A stretch of 64,000 bases of DNA from Eubacterium sp. Lineage in GTDB: Bacteria > Bacillota > Clostridia > Lachnospirales > Lachnospiraceae. The DNA lies in contig JAETSX010000016.1 of the NCBI GenBank assembly GCA_021769425.1, positions 1 to 64,000 on the forward strand, given 5' to 3'. The position numbers and the translations under genes were made by a program. Below the pieces are notes generated by a model. That model saw only the letters and a list, made by a program, of their open reading frames with translations. It made no database searches and was not told the origin of the DNA. Within the stretch, counting starts at the first letter, position 1, and the number at the start of each line of letters is the position of its first letter. This document shows positions 41,825 to 52,254 of this stretch, in pieces.

Positions 41825-43402
41825 ATGAAGACTCTTTTAGACAGCAGGCAGATGAAACAATGTGATAAGAATACGATAGAACATTTCGGAGTGCCGTCCC
41901 TGGTTCTGATGGAGCGGGCAGCCTTAAGCGCTGCGGATGAAATAGACAGATATTTCCAAAAAGACAGGCAGCAGAGACGGACTGTGCCTGCAGAGGAAGA
42001 AATTGGCAGGCATTTCTGTAAAGCCAACAGGAGAAAAATAACTGTTCTTGCAGTCTGCGGATTTGGAAATAATGGCGGGGACGGACTTGCCATCGGCCGT
42101 TTGCTTTTCCAGCGGGGCTATGAAGTTGCAATTGTGATGCCGCCGGAGCCGGGAAGGATTTCTGAGGAGACAAGAACTCAAAGAGAGATTTTAAAGAATT
42201 ACGGAATAGAAATAGCAGACGCCATGCCCCAGAGGGAATTTGATGTTGTCATAGACGCTTTGTTCGGCATCGGCCTTACCAGGAACCTGGAGGGAGTGTA
42301 TCTGGAATATCTTACAAAAATGAATGAGAAATCCGGGCTGAAAGTGGCGGTGGACATTCCTTCCGGCATCCATGCGGATACAGGTGAGGTGATGGGCATT
42401 GGATTTCGGGCGGATATGACAGTGACCTTTGCATTTGAAAAGCCCGGGCTTTTGCTTTATCCGGGAGCGGAATATGCCGGAGATGTTCTGGTGAAAGATA
42501 TTGGAATTGACAGTCACAGTTTGTTAGAAGAGCAGCCTTTTTTATTTGCAGCAGAACCAGAGGATTTGAATCGGATTCCTCCCCGGAAAAACCGTTCCAA
42601 TAAGGGAAGCTATGGGAAAGTTCTGACGGCAGCGGGGCAGAAGAATATGGCCGGGGCTGCTTTTTTCAGCGGAAAAGCCTCTTATCTTACCGGAGCGGGG
42701 CTTGTAAAGATTTTCACGGAGGAGCAGAACCGGATTATTCTGCAGGAATTGCTGCCGGAGGCCATTCTGACTGCCTGGGAGGGAAACAAATTTCTGGAGG
42801 AATCTCTGGCAGAGGCTCTTTCCTGGGGAAATGTCATTGTAGCCGGGCCGGGGCTTGGTACGGGAAAAACGGCAGTAAAAATAGTAAGATTGATCGTAAA
42901 ACAGGCGAAAATTCCCATTATTCTGGATGCAGACGGGCTGAATGTCATATCGGAACATTTACAATGGCTGAAAGAGGCAGCGGCTCCCGTAATCGTAACG
43001 CCTCATTTGGGAGAGATGGCAAGGCTGGCCAAGAAAAGCATTGCTGAGATACAAAAGCATTTATTGCAGGTTGCGCGGGAATTTGCGGAAGAATATAATG
43101 TAGTATGTATTTTGAAAGACGCAAGAACCATCACAGCATTGCCGGACGGCCGGGCCTGTATCAATACCAGCGGAAATCACGGGATGGCGACGGCAGGTTC
43201 CGGCGACGTGTTAACGGGGATTTTAGCGGGGCTGATTGCCCAGGGGATGGAGCCGGAGCAGGCGGCTGTTACGGGGGTATACCTCCATGGGGCGGCGGGG
43301 GACCGGCAGGCGGAAAAGACCGGAACTTACGGAATGATGGCCCGGGATATCCTGGATGGGATTGGATTGGTTCTTAAGGAAAAGGAAGGGGTATCGAGAT
43401 GA
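41825..43402 (+). CDS. nnr: bifunctional NAD(P)H-hydrate epimerase / dehydratase
   Basis: Repairs damaged NAD(P)H hydrates. The protein has 525 residues. The N-terminal epimerase domain (VCGFGNNGGDGLAIGRLL; VDIPSGIHADTGEV) is followed by the ADP- or ATP-dependent dehydratase domain (NKGSYGKVLTAAGQ; TPHLGEMARL; GMATAGSGDVLTGILAG, the catalytic Asp block). Between the first helix and the GNNGGDG strand is a charged stretch of about 30 residues (QKDRQQRRTVPAEEEIGRH) that looks like an insertion relative to typical NnrE. The start follows TTAGGAGGTTGGA. It overlaps alr by 4 bases (ATGA), as in many Bacillota. Confidence 0.94.
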   Translation: MKTLLDSRQMKQCDKNTIEHFGVPSLVLMERAALSAADEIDRYFQKDRQQRRTVPAEEEIGRHFCKANRRKITVLAVCGFGNNGGDGLAIGRLLFQRGYEVAIVMPPEPGRISEETRTQREILKNYGIEIADAMPQREFDVVIDALFGIGLTRNLEGVYLEYLTKMNEKSGLKVAVDIPSGIHADTGEVMGIGFRADMTVTFAFEKPGLLLYPGAEYAGDVLVKDIGIDSHSLLEEQPFLFAAEPEDLNRIPPRKNRSNKGSYGKVLTAAGQKNMAGAAFFSGKASYLTGAGLVKIFTEEQNRIILQELLPEAILTAWEGNKFLEESLAEALSWGNVIVAGPGLGTGKTAVKIVRLIVKQAKIPIILDADGLNVISEHLQWLKEAAAPVIVTPHLGEMARLAKKSIAEIQKHLLQVAREFAEEYNVVCILKDARTITALPDGRACINTSGNHGMATAGSGDVLTGILAGLIAQGMEPEQAAVTGVYLHGAAGDRQAEKTGTYGMMARDILDGIGLVLKEKEGVSR

Positions 43403-44568
43403 AATCATACAGCAGGGTGTATGCGGAAGTAAATCTGGATGCAGTCAGCCATAATATCGCCCGGATGGAAAAGATAATAGGGAAAGATACGAAGATTATG
43501 GGCGTCATCAAGGCAGACGGATACGGGCACGGCGCCGTCCCCATTGGAAAAGAGCTGGAGAAGCTGGAATCCGTCTGGGGTTATGCAGTTGCGACTGCAG
43601 AGGAAGCGGAAATTCTGCGCAGAAACGGATTAAAAAAGCCAGTATTGATTTTGGGCGCTGTGTTTCCGGAAAAGTATGGAATTTTGGCAGAAAAAGAGAT
43701 CCGCCCTGCCGTATTTTCCATGAAACAGGCCAGGGAGCTTCAGGATTTTGCAGAGGGATGCGGCAAGCCCATACGGGTTCATTTGAAAATAGACACAGGC
43801 TTAAGCCGCCTTGGATTCCAGGTGACGGAAGAAGCGGCAGAGGAACTGGCACAGATTGTTAAGATGCCTCATATGATAGTGGAAGGGATATTTACGCATT
43901 TTGCCATGGCAGACGCTAGAGACAAAACTATGGCAAAAGATCAGATGAGGCAGTTTCAGAGGATGCAGGAAATGTTGAAACTGCTGGGAGTCTCCATTCC
44001 AATCAGCCATTGCGCCAACAGTGCGGCAATGATTGACATGCCGGAATCAAACATGAGCCTGGTGCGGGCCGGAATCAGCCTTTACGGCATGTGGCCCTCC
44101 GCTGAAGTCAGGAAGGAGAATATTAATTTACAGCCGGCGCTTTCTTTAAAGAGCCGCATTGTATTTCTGAAGGAACTGGAACCGGGAAGAACCATCAGTT
44201 ACGGGGCTTCCTACGAGACGAAAAAGCTCCAGAGGATTGCCACGATTCCCGTGGGGTATGCAGACGGATATCCCAGAAGCCTTTCCAACCGGGGGTATGT
44301 GCTGATCCATGGGAAACCTGCCCCCATTTGCGGCCGTATCTGCATGGATCAGTTTATGGTGGATGTGACGGATATCCCGGAGGCAGAAGAAGGGGATGAG
44401 GTTACGTTGGTGGGAAAGGATGGTTCCAGGGAGATTTCAATGGAAGAAATCGGAGAACTGTCCGGCAGATTTAACTATGAATTTGCCTGTGACCTGGGAA
44501 AACGAATCCCAAGGGTATACCGGAAAGAGGGAAAGGTGACAGAAACCAGAGATTATTTTGGAGAATAA
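43399..44568 (+). CDS. alr: alanine racemase
   Basis: PLP-dependent conversion of L- to D-alanine for peptidoglycan. The protein has 389 residues. The PLP Lys is in VIKADGYGHG (about 38), the catalytic Tyr in TISYGASYETKKLQRIATIP, and YADGYPRSLSNRG is conserved. The TIM barrel and beta-domain are complete. It is translationally coupled to nnr upstream. The toxin-like EndoA gene follows after 67 bases, as near alr in Bacillus, but without the antitoxin gene. Confidence 0.95.
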   Translation: MKSYSRVYAEVNLDAVSHNIARMEKIIGKDTKIMGVIKADGYGHGAVPIGKELEKLESVWGYAVATAEEAEILRRNGLKKPVLILGAVFPEKYGILAEKEIRPAVFSMKQARELQDFAEGCGKPIRVHLKIDTGLSRLGFQVTEEAAEELAQIVKMPHMIVEGIFTHFAMADARDKTMAKDQMRQFQRMQEMLKLLGVSIPISHCANSAAMIDMPESNMSLVRAGISLYGMWPSAEVRKENINLQPALSLKSRIVFLKELEPGRTISYGASYETKKLQRIATIPVGYADGYPRSLSNRGYVLIHGKPAPICGRICMDQFMVDVTDIPEAEEGDEVTLVGKDGSREISMEEIGELSGRFNYEFACDLGKRIPRVYRKEGKVTETRDYFGE

Positions 44569-44635
44569 ACTGTATACACACGAAAAAATTGGGAAGAATA
44601 GGAAATAACCTATAAAGTTTTGGAGTGTGAGAAAA

Positions 44636-44983
44636 GTGATTATTCATCGAGGAGATATTTATTATGCAGATTTACGGCCGGTGGTAGGGTCAGAACAGGG
44701 AGGAATCCGGCCGGTGCTGATCATTCAGAATGATGTGGGAAACCGGCACAGCCCTACGGTGATCTGTGCGGCCATTACATCGAAAATGAACAAGGCGAAA
44801 CTTCCCACCCATGTGGAGCTGGAGGCGTCAAGGTATGATTTGATGAAAGATTCTGTGGTGCTGTTAGAACAGCTCCGCACCATTGATAAGCAGCGGCTGA
44901 AGGATAAAGTATGCCGTCTGGACAGTGAAATATTGAAAAAAGTGGATAGAGCGCTTGAGATCAGCCTGGAATTGTATACATAA
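44636..44983 (+). CDS. EndoA/MazF/PemK-family mRNA interferase
   Basis: The protein has 115 residues, very close to Bacillus Endo[21 protein letters not shown] at the N-terminus with the Arg and Gly residues of the active-site loop, [26 protein letters not shown], and [13 protein letters not shown]. It should cleave mRNA at short motifs such as UACAU. GTG at 44636 is chosen; GGAG lies 10 bases upstream, while a GTG at 44627 overlaps it. In Bacillus an antitoxin (EndoAI) gene lies between alr and endoA; only 67 bases separate the two here, so no antitoxin is encoded at this spot. Confidence 0.9.
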   Translation: MIIHRGDIYYADLRPVVGSEQGGIRPVLIIQNDVGNRHSPTVICAAITSKMNKAKLPTHVELEASRYDLMKDSVVLLEQLRTIDKQRLKDKVCRLDSEILKKVDRALEISLELYT

Positions 44984-44986
44984 ATC

Positions 44987-45015
44987 TTGACTAATATGCA
45001 CGAAAATGGTATATT
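44987..45015 (+). promoter_or_regulatory. promoter of the CNNM/CorC gene
   Basis: TTGACT (44987-44992), 17-base spacer, TATATT (45010-45015), 41 bases before the ATG. It lies directly after the toxin stop codon, so the CorC gene can be expressed apart from it. Confidence 0.7.
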
Positions 45016-45055
45016 TCAAGTGTTTTAGAATACAAATGCAAAAGGAGCATGAAAA

Positions 45056-46429
45056 ATGGATGATGGCGGGAGTCCGGTCATAGGGCTTATAGTATTTTTT
45101 GTTTTGGTGGCGATCAACGGAGGGCTGTACGGCTTTCTTACGGCTTTAGAAGAAGTGACAGAGAGCCAGGTGCAGAAGAGGGCAGAAGAAGGCAGCAAAC
45201 AGGCGGTCTGGCTTCTGGCAGTGATGGACGATCCCTACAAAACCAGACACGCAATTCAGATTATGGTAACTTTTGTCAGCGGTATCTTCGGAATCTATCA
45301 GATACGCTTGTTGGGAAATTTTCTGATCCACAGTTTATCGAAGGAGGGAGCGGATCCGGGAATCCGGATCTTATGCTTTGTTCTGGCCACGGTGGCGGGA
45401 ATTTTCTTTTTTGCGGTAGTTGGAATTATTGCGCCACAGAAGATTGCGGCAAGGCGGCCGGTGCAGTGGCTCTTTGCGCTGGCGGGGATTCTTCACGGCA
45501 TGGTGTCCGCGCTGAGATTTTATATGTATCCGGCAGAAAAAATTTCCAATCTGGTAGTCAGGCTTGCAGGGGTGGATCCCAATGCAAGTTTTGATGATGT
45601 GACGGAAGAAGAGATTATTTCCATGGTAAAAGAGGGGCATGAGCAGGGAGTGCTTCAGGCCAGCGAAGCAGAAATGATTCACAATATTTTTGCCTTTGAC
45701 GACAAGGAGGCAAAAGATATTATGACTCACCGCAAGCATGTGGCGGCTATTGAGGGCAGGACACAGCTGAAAGATGCGCTGGAATTTATTCTGGAAGCGA
45801 ATAATTCCAGATTCCCGGTGTACAAAGAAGATATTGACAATGTTATCGGGATCATACATATGAAGGACGTTATGATTGAGAGCCGGAGAGGGGAACATCT
45901 GGACTGGGCCGTAGAGGATATTCCGGGGCTGGTCCGGGAAGCGTTTTTTATTCCGGAAACAAGAAATATCAATGATTTGTTCAAGGGGATGCAGTCGAAT
46001 AAGAATCATATGGTGATTGTGGTGGACGAGTACGGACAGACAGCAGGCATTGTGGCTATGGAAGATATTCTGGAGGAGATTGTTGGAAATATCTTTGATG
46101 AATACGATGAAGAAGAGACCACAATTGTAAGTCAGCCGGACGGAAGCTTTATGATGAGCGGACTGGCGCCTTTTCATGAAGTATGTGAGATTCTTGGGAT
46201 TACTTTAGAGGAAGCAGAGTATGAGACATTAAACGGATTTCTGATTTCTCTGATCGGAAGGATACCTGGAGAGCAGGAACAGTTTGAACTGGACTGTGAA
46301 GGATGGCATTTTCATGTGCTTTCCATCAGGGACAAGATGATTCATACAGTAAAAGTGACAAAACATGAGAAAATTTTCCAGGAAACGAAAGAGGAAATAC
46401 AACAGAATGTAGAAGCTGAAATCAAATAG
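45056..46429 (+). CDS. CNNM/HlyC/CorC-family transporter with CBS domains
   Basis: Membrane protein of 457 residues. An N-terminal DUF21/CNNM domain has three to four membrane segments (about 1-165), then come two CBS motifs ([12 protein letters not shown]...[31 protein letters not shown]...[19 protein letters not shown]), then a C-terminal CorC_HlyC domain (about 345-435). The family is linked to magnesium and cobalt efflux. The older annotation as haemolysin is not supported by activity. AAGGAGC lies before the ATG, and it has its own promoter. Confidence 0.92.
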   Translation: MDDGGSPVIGLIVFFVLVAINGGLYGFLTALEEVTESQVQKRAEEGSKQAVWLLAVMDDPYKTRHAIQIMVTFVSGIFGIYQIRLLGNFLIHSLSKEGADPGIRILCFVLATVAGIFFFAVVGIIAPQKIAARRPVQWLFALAGILHGMVSALRFYMYPAEKISNLVVRLAGVDPNASFDDVTEEEIISMVKEGHEQGVLQASEAEMIHNIFAFDDKEAKDIMTHRKHVAAIEGRTQLKDALEFILEANNSRFPVYKEDIDNVIGIIHMKDVMIESRRGEHLDWAVEDIPGLVREAFFIPETRNINDLFKGMQSNKNHMVIVVDEYGQTAGIVAMEDILEEIVGNIFDEYDEEETTIVSQPDGSFMMSGLAPFHEVCEILGITLEEAEYETLNGFLISLIGRIPGEQEQFELDCEGWHFHVLSIRDKMIHTVKVTKHEKIFQETKEEIQQNVEAEIK

Positions 46430-46440
46430 CATACAAAATC

Positions 46441-46469
46441 TTGTCATATTTGTCAGAACATGATAGAAT
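46441..46469 (+). promoter_or_regulatory. promoter of yebC
   Basis: TTGTCA (46441-46446), 17-base spacer, TAGAAT (46464-46469) with TGA before it (extended -10). The leader to 46510 is about 35 bases. Confidence 0.7.
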
Positions 46470-46509
46470 ACAAGATAGAGAGAAAGAGAAACAGAAAAGA
46501 GGAAAGCAT

Positions 46510-47238
46510 ATGTCAGGACATTCTAAATTTGCCAACATCAAACATAAGAAAGAAAAGAATGATGCGGCAAAAGGGAAAATTTTTACGATCATCGGACGTG
46601 AAATTGCAGTTGCAGTGAAAGAAGGCGGCGCGGACCCGGCGAATAACAGCCGTCTGAGAGATGTAATTGCAAAGGCGAAAGCCAATAATATGCCGAATGA
46701 CACGATTGACAGAGGCATTAAGAAAGCGGCAGGCGACGCCAATGCTGTCAATTATGAATTTGTATCGTACGAAGGCTATGGCCCGAATGGGACGGCGATT
46801 ATTGTAGATGCGTTGACAGACAATAAGAACCGGACTGCGGCTAACGTAAGGAGTGCGTTTACCAAAGGAAATGGAAATGTAGGGACGCCCGGGTGCGTAT
46901 CCTACATGTTTGACAAGAAAGGACAGATTATCATTGACAAGGAGGAATGCCAACTGGAACCGGATGATCTGATGATGACTGCGCTGGATGCAGGAGCAGA
47001 AGATTTTTCCGAAGAAGAGGATAGCTTTGAGATTATTACAGGCCCGGATTCTTTCAGTGAAGTCCGGCAGAAATTAGAAGATGAAGGAATTGCCATGGTT
47101 TCTGCGGAAATAACAATGATTCCTCAGACATGGGTGGAATTAACCGACGAAACTGCAATTAAGAATCTTCAGAAAACACTGGATTTGTTGGATGAAGATG
47201 ATGACGTACAGGCTGTGTATCACAATTGGGACGAGTAA
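46510..47238 (+). CDS. yebC: YebC/PmpR-family DNA-binding or translation-factor protein
   Basis: The protein has 242 residues. It begins with the family signature [20 protein letters not shown] and continues with the [14 protein letters not shown] helix block and the GNLG-like loop ([16 protein letters not shown]). YebC proteins were described as transcription regulators and, more recently, as factors easing ribosome stalling at proline stretches. The ATG at 46510 follows GAGGAAAG; a 23-codon extension includes the promoter and is rejected. A chemoreceptor gene starts 65 bases later. Confidence 0.95.
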   Translation: MSGHSKFANIKHKKEKNDAAKGKIFTIIGREIAVAVKEGGADPANNSRLRDVIAKAKANNMPNDTIDRGIKKAAGDANAVNYEFVSYEGYGPNGTAIIVDALTDNKNRTAANVRSAFTKGNGNVGTPGCVSYMFDKKGQIIIDKEECQLEPDDLMMTALDAGAEDFSEEEDSFEIITGPDSFSEVRQKLEDEGIAMVSAEITMIPQTWVELTDETAIKNLQKTLDLLDEDDDVQAVYHNWDE

Positions 47239-47303
47239 GAAAACACTGGTTTTAGGTGAAGTTACGAGACCCGGATTTTTAGAAAAAGTACAGGGGGACC
47301 AAA

Positions 47304-49052
47304 ATGAAAAACTTAAAAATAGGTACGAAATTATTAGTAACATTTATGCTTATCATTATTTTATTCTGCGCAACAGTGTTCACTGCAATTAATGGATTGG
47401 ATGAAAGTGCAGAAAAGTATACGGAGTTTTATGAGGTTGGATATCAGATCACGAATAAGGTCATGAATATGCGCCGCGGGCTGCAGATTATTGTGAAAGA
47501 TATTTCCTTTGTGACGATGGAAGACCATGAAGATCAGATCGAGGAGTACAAAGCAGATTTAGATAAGGAGCTGGATCTTCTGTCAGAAAACGGCGACTGG
47601 CTGTTCAAGAATTTCACTGGAGATAGTAAGCTGCTGGAAGAATTTTCCGCTTATATTACTGAGGCGGTGGACATGCAGAAAACCGTGCTGAAGCTGGCTG
47701 AGACGGATCGGATGGGGGCTCAGAAAATGCTGTTGGATGAGTATCAGCCCATGATTGAAAAAGCTGTAAATTCCCTGATTGATATCAGTGATGTGGCAGA
47801 GAAAAATGCAGAGTCAGATTATAAGCTTACGGTTAATATGCAGAAAAACCTGAAGCTGCTTCAGTACGGTATGGCTGGCGGAGCTTTGCTGATCACATTA
47901 ATTCTTTCTCTTTATCTGACAAGAGCAATTACCAAGCCATTGAAGGAACTGGAAGATTCTGCTGAGAAGATTGTAGCCGGTAATTTTGATATTAAAGTAA
48001 CTTATGAATCCAAAGATGAGTTGGGCAGACTGGCAAAGGCGTTTAAGAAGATGACAGACACATTGGAGGATATTATCACAGATGCTTCCAGACTTCTGAG
48101 CGAAATGGCAGACGGCAACTTTGACGTGCGCACCCATGCAGAAGATGAATATGTGGGAGAATTCCAGGGCTTGTTATCCTCCATACGCAGGCTGAACCGC
48201 GACCTGAGTATAACGCTGGGACAGATTAACCGAAGCGCAGATCAGGTTGCTGCAGGTTCCGATCAGGTATCCATCGGCGCCCAGGCTCTTTCCCAGGGCT
48301 CCACCGAACAGGCTGCAGCAGTGGAAGAGCTGGCTACTACCATTGCAGGTATTTCCACTCAGGTGAAGGATACGGCGGAAGATGCGCTGAAGGCAAAAGA
48401 ACAGTCTACCACAGCGGGAGACGAAGCGGAAGAATGCAACAGACAGATGCGTGATATGATGTCTGCTATGGAAGAGATTACACGTACTTCCGATGAAATT
48501 GGAAAGATTATTAAGACTATTGAAGATATTGCGTTCCAGACCAATATTCTGGCATTGAACGCGGCAGTGGAGGCTTCCAGAGCAGGTACGGCAGGAAAAG
48601 GATTTGCCGTGGTTGCAGACGAGGTGCGTAACCTTGCAAGCAAGAGCTCTGCTGCATCCCAGAACACAGCAGAATTAATTGAAAGCTCCATCAAGGCAGT
48701 GACCCGGGGTACTAAGATTGCAGATTCTACGGCTCAGTCTCTGGTGAAAGTAGTGGACGAAGTTCGTTCTGCTTCCGGCAAGGTGGATAAGATTGCAGAT
48801 GCGGCAGAGGAGCAGGCAGGCGCAATCGAACAGGTTACTCTGGGTATCAACCAGATTTCCAGTGTGGTACAGACCAATTCTGCCACCTCCGAAGAGAGCG
48901 CGGCAGCCAGCCAGGAACTTTCTGAGCAGGCGGATATGCTGAAGCGGCTTGTTGCCAAGTTTATCCTTCGAGCAGAATATGCGCTGACTTCCGCTCCGGA
49001 GCAGGGATATGATCAGGGAGGACATTCCGGCGATTACATAAATCTGGACTAG
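47304..49052 (+). CDS. methyl-accepting chemotaxis protein
   Basis: Chemoreceptor of 582 residues. TM1 spans about 8-30, a helical outside sensor of about 155 residues follows (four-helix-bundle type), and TM2 spans about 187-209. HAMP is at about 210-262, with a second HAMP-like unit ending [19 protein letters not shown], then the signalling coiled coil with tip [20 protein letters not shown] (about 413-432). The C-terminal tail after the coiled coil (about 555-582, Gly, Gln and Asp rich) lacks a clear CheR-binding pentapeptide. GGGGG precedes the ATG. It is the most canonical of the three receptors here at the tip. Confidence 0.92.
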   Translation: MKNLKIGTKLLVTFMLIIILFCATVFTAINGLDESAEKYTEFYEVGYQITNKVMNMRRGLQIIVKDISFVTMEDHEDQIEEYKADLDKELDLLSENGDWLFKNFTGDSKLLEEFSAYITEAVDMQKTVLKLAETDRMGAQKMLLDEYQPMIEKAVNSLIDISDVAEKNAESDYKLTVNMQKNLKLLQYGMAGGALLITLILSLYLTRAITKPLKELEDSAEKIVAGNFDIKVTYESKDELGRLAKAFKKMTDTLEDIITDASRLLSEMADGNFDVRTHAEDEYVGEFQGLLSSIRRLNRDLSITLGQINRSADQVAAGSDQVSIGAQALSQGSTEQAAAVEELATTIAGISTQVKDTAEDALKAKEQSTTAGDEAEECNRQMRDMMSAMEEITRTSDEIGKIIKTIEDIAFQTNILALNAAVEASRAGTAGKGFAVVADEVRNLASKSSAASQNTAELIESSIKAVTRGTKIADSTAQSLVKVVDEVRSASGKVDKIADAAEEQAGAIEQVTLGINQISSVVQTNSATSEESAAASQELSEQADMLKRLVAKFILRAEYALTSAPEQGYDQGGHSGDYINLD

Positions 49053-49150
49053 AGCTTTTATCAAACACGCTCTGAGAAGAAGCGTAAAATTAACCAGGCA
49101 ATCGCTGTTTTTCAGGAAAGGGTGGTTGTATATGCAGGAGGAAAAGGCAC

Positions 49151-50440
49151 ATGAGCAATTATCAGATAGAGACAAAATGTATTCAGTCCGGCTGGCATCC
49201 TGGAAAGGGAGAACCGAGAGTTCTCCCCATTTACCAGAGCACTACCTTTAAATATGACACCAGCGAACAGATGGGCAGGCTGTTTGATCTGGAGGACAGC
49301 GGATATTTCTATACCAGATTGCAGAATCCCACCAATGATGCAGTTGCAGAGAAAATCTGCGAACTGGAAGGCGGAGTGGCTGCAATGCTCACTTCTTCCG
49401 GACAGGCTGCAAATTATTATGCGGTATTTAATATTTGTGAGGCGGGAGATCATATGATATGTTCTTCCACCGTGTACGGAGGTACTTTTAATCTGTTTGG
49501 GGCAACTTTGAAAAAGCAGGGAATTGACTGTACTTTCGTAGATCCGGACGCATCTCTGGAAGAACTGAATCAGGCATTTTTGCCCAATACAAAAGTGGTG
49601 TTTGCAGAATCCATTGCGAATCCGGCGCTGGTAGTTCTGGATATTGAGAAATTTGCAAAGGCAGCCCATGATCATGGAGTTCCTCTCATTGTGGATAATA
49701 CATTTCCTACTCCGATTAATTGCCGTCCTTTTGAATGGGGTGCGGATATTGTCACCCATTCCACCACCAAATATATGGATGGCCATGCAATGTGTGTGGG
49801 CGGCTGCATTGTGGACAGCGGGAATTTTGACTGGAATCAGCATGCGGAAAAATATCCGGGACTGACTAAGCCGGATCCTACTTATCATGGGATCGTTTAT
49901 ACGGAGAAATTCGGCAAAGGAGCGTATATTACCAAGGCAACTTCACAGATTATGAGGGATTTGGGATCTATCCAGTCTCCTCAGAACGCATTTTTACTGA
50001 ATGTAGGATTAGAGACGCTGCATTTGCGGATGCCCAGGCATTGTGAGAACGCCCAGAGGGTAGCGGAGTTTTTAAACAGTCATGAGAAGGTGGCCTGGGT
50101 AAATTTTGCCGGCCTGAAAGAGAATAAGTACTATGATCTGGCTAAGAAGTATATGCCGAATGGAACCTGCGGCGTTATATCCTTTGGCTTAAAGGGCGGA
50201 AGAAAAGTTTCCGTGGACTTTATGGATAAGCTGAAAATGATTGCAATCGTAACTCATGTTGCGGATGCCCGTACCTGTGTTCTGCATCCTGCCAGCCACA
50301 CCCACAGGCAGATGACAGATGAACAGTTGGTGGAGGCAGGCGTAGCGCCGGATTTGATCCGTTTGTCCGTTGGAATTGAAAATGTTCAGGATATTCTTGC
50401 AGATCTGGAACAGGCTTTAAAAGCCGTAGACAATGATTAA
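49151..50440 (+). CDS. O-acetylhomoserine aminocarboxypropyltransferase / Cys-Met PLP enzyme
   Basis: The protein has 429 residues of the Cys/Met-metabolism PLP family. The PLP Lys is in THSTTKYMDGHAM, the YTRLQNPTND segment and SSGQAANY bind cofactor phosphate, and the C-terminal RLSVGIENVQDIL is standard. The long form with a VDNTFPTPINCRPFEWGADI block fits O-acetylhomoserine sulfhydrylase, which makes homocysteine from sulfide, over cystathionine synthase. CAGGAGG lies before the ATG at 49151. No S-box leader is seen in the 98 bases upstream. glgA follows after 16 bases. Confidence 0.88.
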   Translation: MSNYQIETKCIQSGWHPGKGEPRVLPIYQSTTFKYDTSEQMGRLFDLEDSGYFYTRLQNPTNDAVAEKICELEGGVAAMLTSSGQAANYYAVFNICEAGDHMICSSTVYGGTFNLFGATLKKQGIDCTFVDPDASLEELNQAFLPNTKVVFAESIANPALVVLDIEKFAKAAHDHGVPLIVDNTFPTPINCRPFEWGADIVTHSTTKYMDGHAMCVGGCIVDSGNFDWNQHAEKYPGLTKPDPTYHGIVYTEKFGKGAYITKATSQIMRDLGSIQSPQNAFLLNVGLETLHLRMPRHCENAQRVAEFLNSHEKVAWVNFAGLKENKYYDLAKKYMPNGTCGVISFGLKGGRKVSVDFMDKLKMIAIVTHVADARTCVLHPASHTHRQMTDEQLVEAGVAPDLIRLSVGIENVQDILADLEQALKAVDND

Positions 50441-50456
50441 TTTTGGAGGAATAGAT

Positions 50457-51911
50457 ATGAGAAAAATTCTGTTTGCAGCATCAGAGTGCGTACCTTTTAT
50501 TAAGACAGGCGGATTGGCCGATGTATGCGGCGCCCTGCCCAAAGAATTTGATAAAAACGACTGGGATATCAGGGTGGTGCTTCCCAATTACACCTGTATT
50601 CCGGAAAAATGGCGGAATCAGTTTGAATATGTCACCCATTTTTATATGAGCTGCGGAAGTTATATACAGAATAAGTATGTGGGAATTTTACAATATAAGC
50701 TGGATGGAATTACTTATTACTTTATTGATAACCAGGAGTATTTTGACTGTTTTCTGCCTTATGGGGATATTCGGTTTGATGTGGAGAAGTTTGTGTTTTT
50801 CGACAAGGCGGTATTGTCCATGCTTCCTCTGATTAATTTCCAGCCTCAGATTATCCATTGCCATGATTGGGAGACAGGTTTTATTCCAGTATATCTGAAA
50901 ACAGAGTTCCAGGGAGATATGTTCTTCTGGGGCATGAAGTCCATTATGACCATTCACAACCTGAAGTTCCAGGGAATCTGGGATGTAAAAACTATGAAGG
51001 GCCTGACAGGATTCCCAACGGATTTATTTGTGCCGGATAAGCTGGAGTTTAAGAAAGACGCCAATATGCTGAAAGGCGGACTGGTTTATGCAGATTATAT
51101 TACGACAGTAAGCGATACATATGCTCAGGAGATTCAAACCAATTACTATGGAGAAGGGCTGAACGGTCTGCTTGCGGCACGACACATGGATATGCAGGGA
51201 ATTGTCAACGGCATTGACTATAATGAGTACAATCCGGCAACGGACAGCAAGATTTATGTGAATTATGATGCAGAAAGCCACAGGAAGAAGAAAGCGTTAA
51301 ATAAAGAAAGACTGCAGCAGGATCTGGGCCTTGCAGTGGATAAGAAACGTTACATGATTGGATTGATCTCCCGGTTGACCGATCAGAAGGGACTGGATTT
51401 GATTAATTATGTGATTGAGCGGATTATTGATGATTATACCCAGTTGGTGGTAATCGGAACCGGAGATCCTCAGTACGAGAATATGTTCCGTCATTTTGCA
51501 TGGAAATATCCGGATAAGATTTCCGCAAATATCTGTTATTCTGACGATTTGGCTCATAAACTGTACGCGGCGGCAGATTCATTCCTGATGCCATCCAGAT
51601 TTGAGCCCTGCGGTCTGACTCAGATGATTTCTTTCCGTTACGGAACCATTCCGATTGTGCGTGAAACCGGTGGTCTGAAAGATACGGTACAGCCTTACAA
51701 TGAGTATGACAACGTAGGGGACGGCTTCTCCTTTACCAATTATAACGGAGAGGAAATGCTGAATATCATCAATTATTCCAAACAGATTTTCTTTGACAAG
51801 AAGCGTCAGTGGAATCAGATGATAGACCGCGCTATGGCCAATGATTATTCCTGGAATGCGTCTAAGTTCCGTTATGAAGGGTTGTATAAGTATTTGATGG
51901 GCGAGTGCTAG
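50457..51911 (+). CDS. glgA: glycogen synthase (ADP-glucose type)
   Basis: Elongates alpha-1,4-glucan from ADP-glucose; GT5 family, 484 residues, normal length. The N-terminal substrate motif is KTGGLADVCGALP (about 15-27). The C-terminal domain has GLISRLTDQKGLDL and the nucleotide-sugar site MPSRFEPCGLTQMISFRYG with the catalytic Glu pair. The ATG at 50457 follows TTGGAGG. It directly follows the sulfhydrylase gene without terminator; other glycogen genes (glgC, glgD, glgB) are not nearby, which is unusual for an isolated glgA. Confidence 0.94.
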   Translation: MRKILFAASECVPFIKTGGLADVCGALPKEFDKNDWDIRVVLPNYTCIPEKWRNQFEYVTHFYMSCGSYIQNKYVGILQYKLDGITYYFIDNQEYFDCFLPYGDIRFDVEKFVFFDKAVLSMLPLINFQPQIIHCHDWETGFIPVYLKTEFQGDMFFWGMKSIMTIHNLKFQGIWDVKTMKGLTGFPTDLFVPDKLEFKKDANMLKGGLVYADYITTVSDTYAQEIQTNYYGEGLNGLLAARHMDMQGIVNGIDYNEYNPATDSKIYVNYDAESHRKKKALNKERLQQDLGLAVDKKRYMIGLISRLTDQKGLDLINYVIERIIDDYTQLVVIGTGDPQYENMFRHFAWKYPDKISANICYSDDLAHKLYAAADSFLMPSRFEPCGLTQMISFRYGTIPIVRETGGLKDTVQPYNEYDNVGDGFSFTNYNGEEMLNIINYSKQIFFDKKRQWNQMIDRAMANDYSWNASKFRYEGLYKYLMGEC

Positions 51912-52254
51912 AGCGTTATTTTCCTGCAGTTCCTTACATTTCATATTCTTCCGATGGAATGCCTAAAGAGGCAAATTTGTTTTTACCGCTCTTAGCTGAT
52001 AATTTAATTCCGGATAATCACCGGTGTCGCTTTTTTAACAACTCAGGCATAGTGCATTGCCTTTGGCTGCAATTAGAAATTCCAGTTCATGGCGCCAGTG
52101 CCAGTCGATGCGGTGGAAATTAAACTGCCAGATATCCTCAGGATAGTATGCAAAAGGTGGCTGCTGTTTTTATTTTTTCAGAGGAACTACCCTCTGTCAC
52201 CTGTTCCGCAGCTCAGTCTGGCGGTCTGTGCATTCTGTGGACTGTCAGTGGGAA
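51912..52254. other. intergenic stretch between glgA and gtrA
   Basis: No supported gene. Short reading frames here lack ribosome binding sites and recognisable content. No strong terminator, repeat copy or RNA fold is seen; a weak GGCA...TGCC hairpin near 52040 is the only structure. Confidence 0.35.

Noticed and set aside
45371-46177. 268-residue minus-strand frame
   Set aside because: Antisense to the CNNM/CorC gene, with composition typical of a shadow frame and no start signals.
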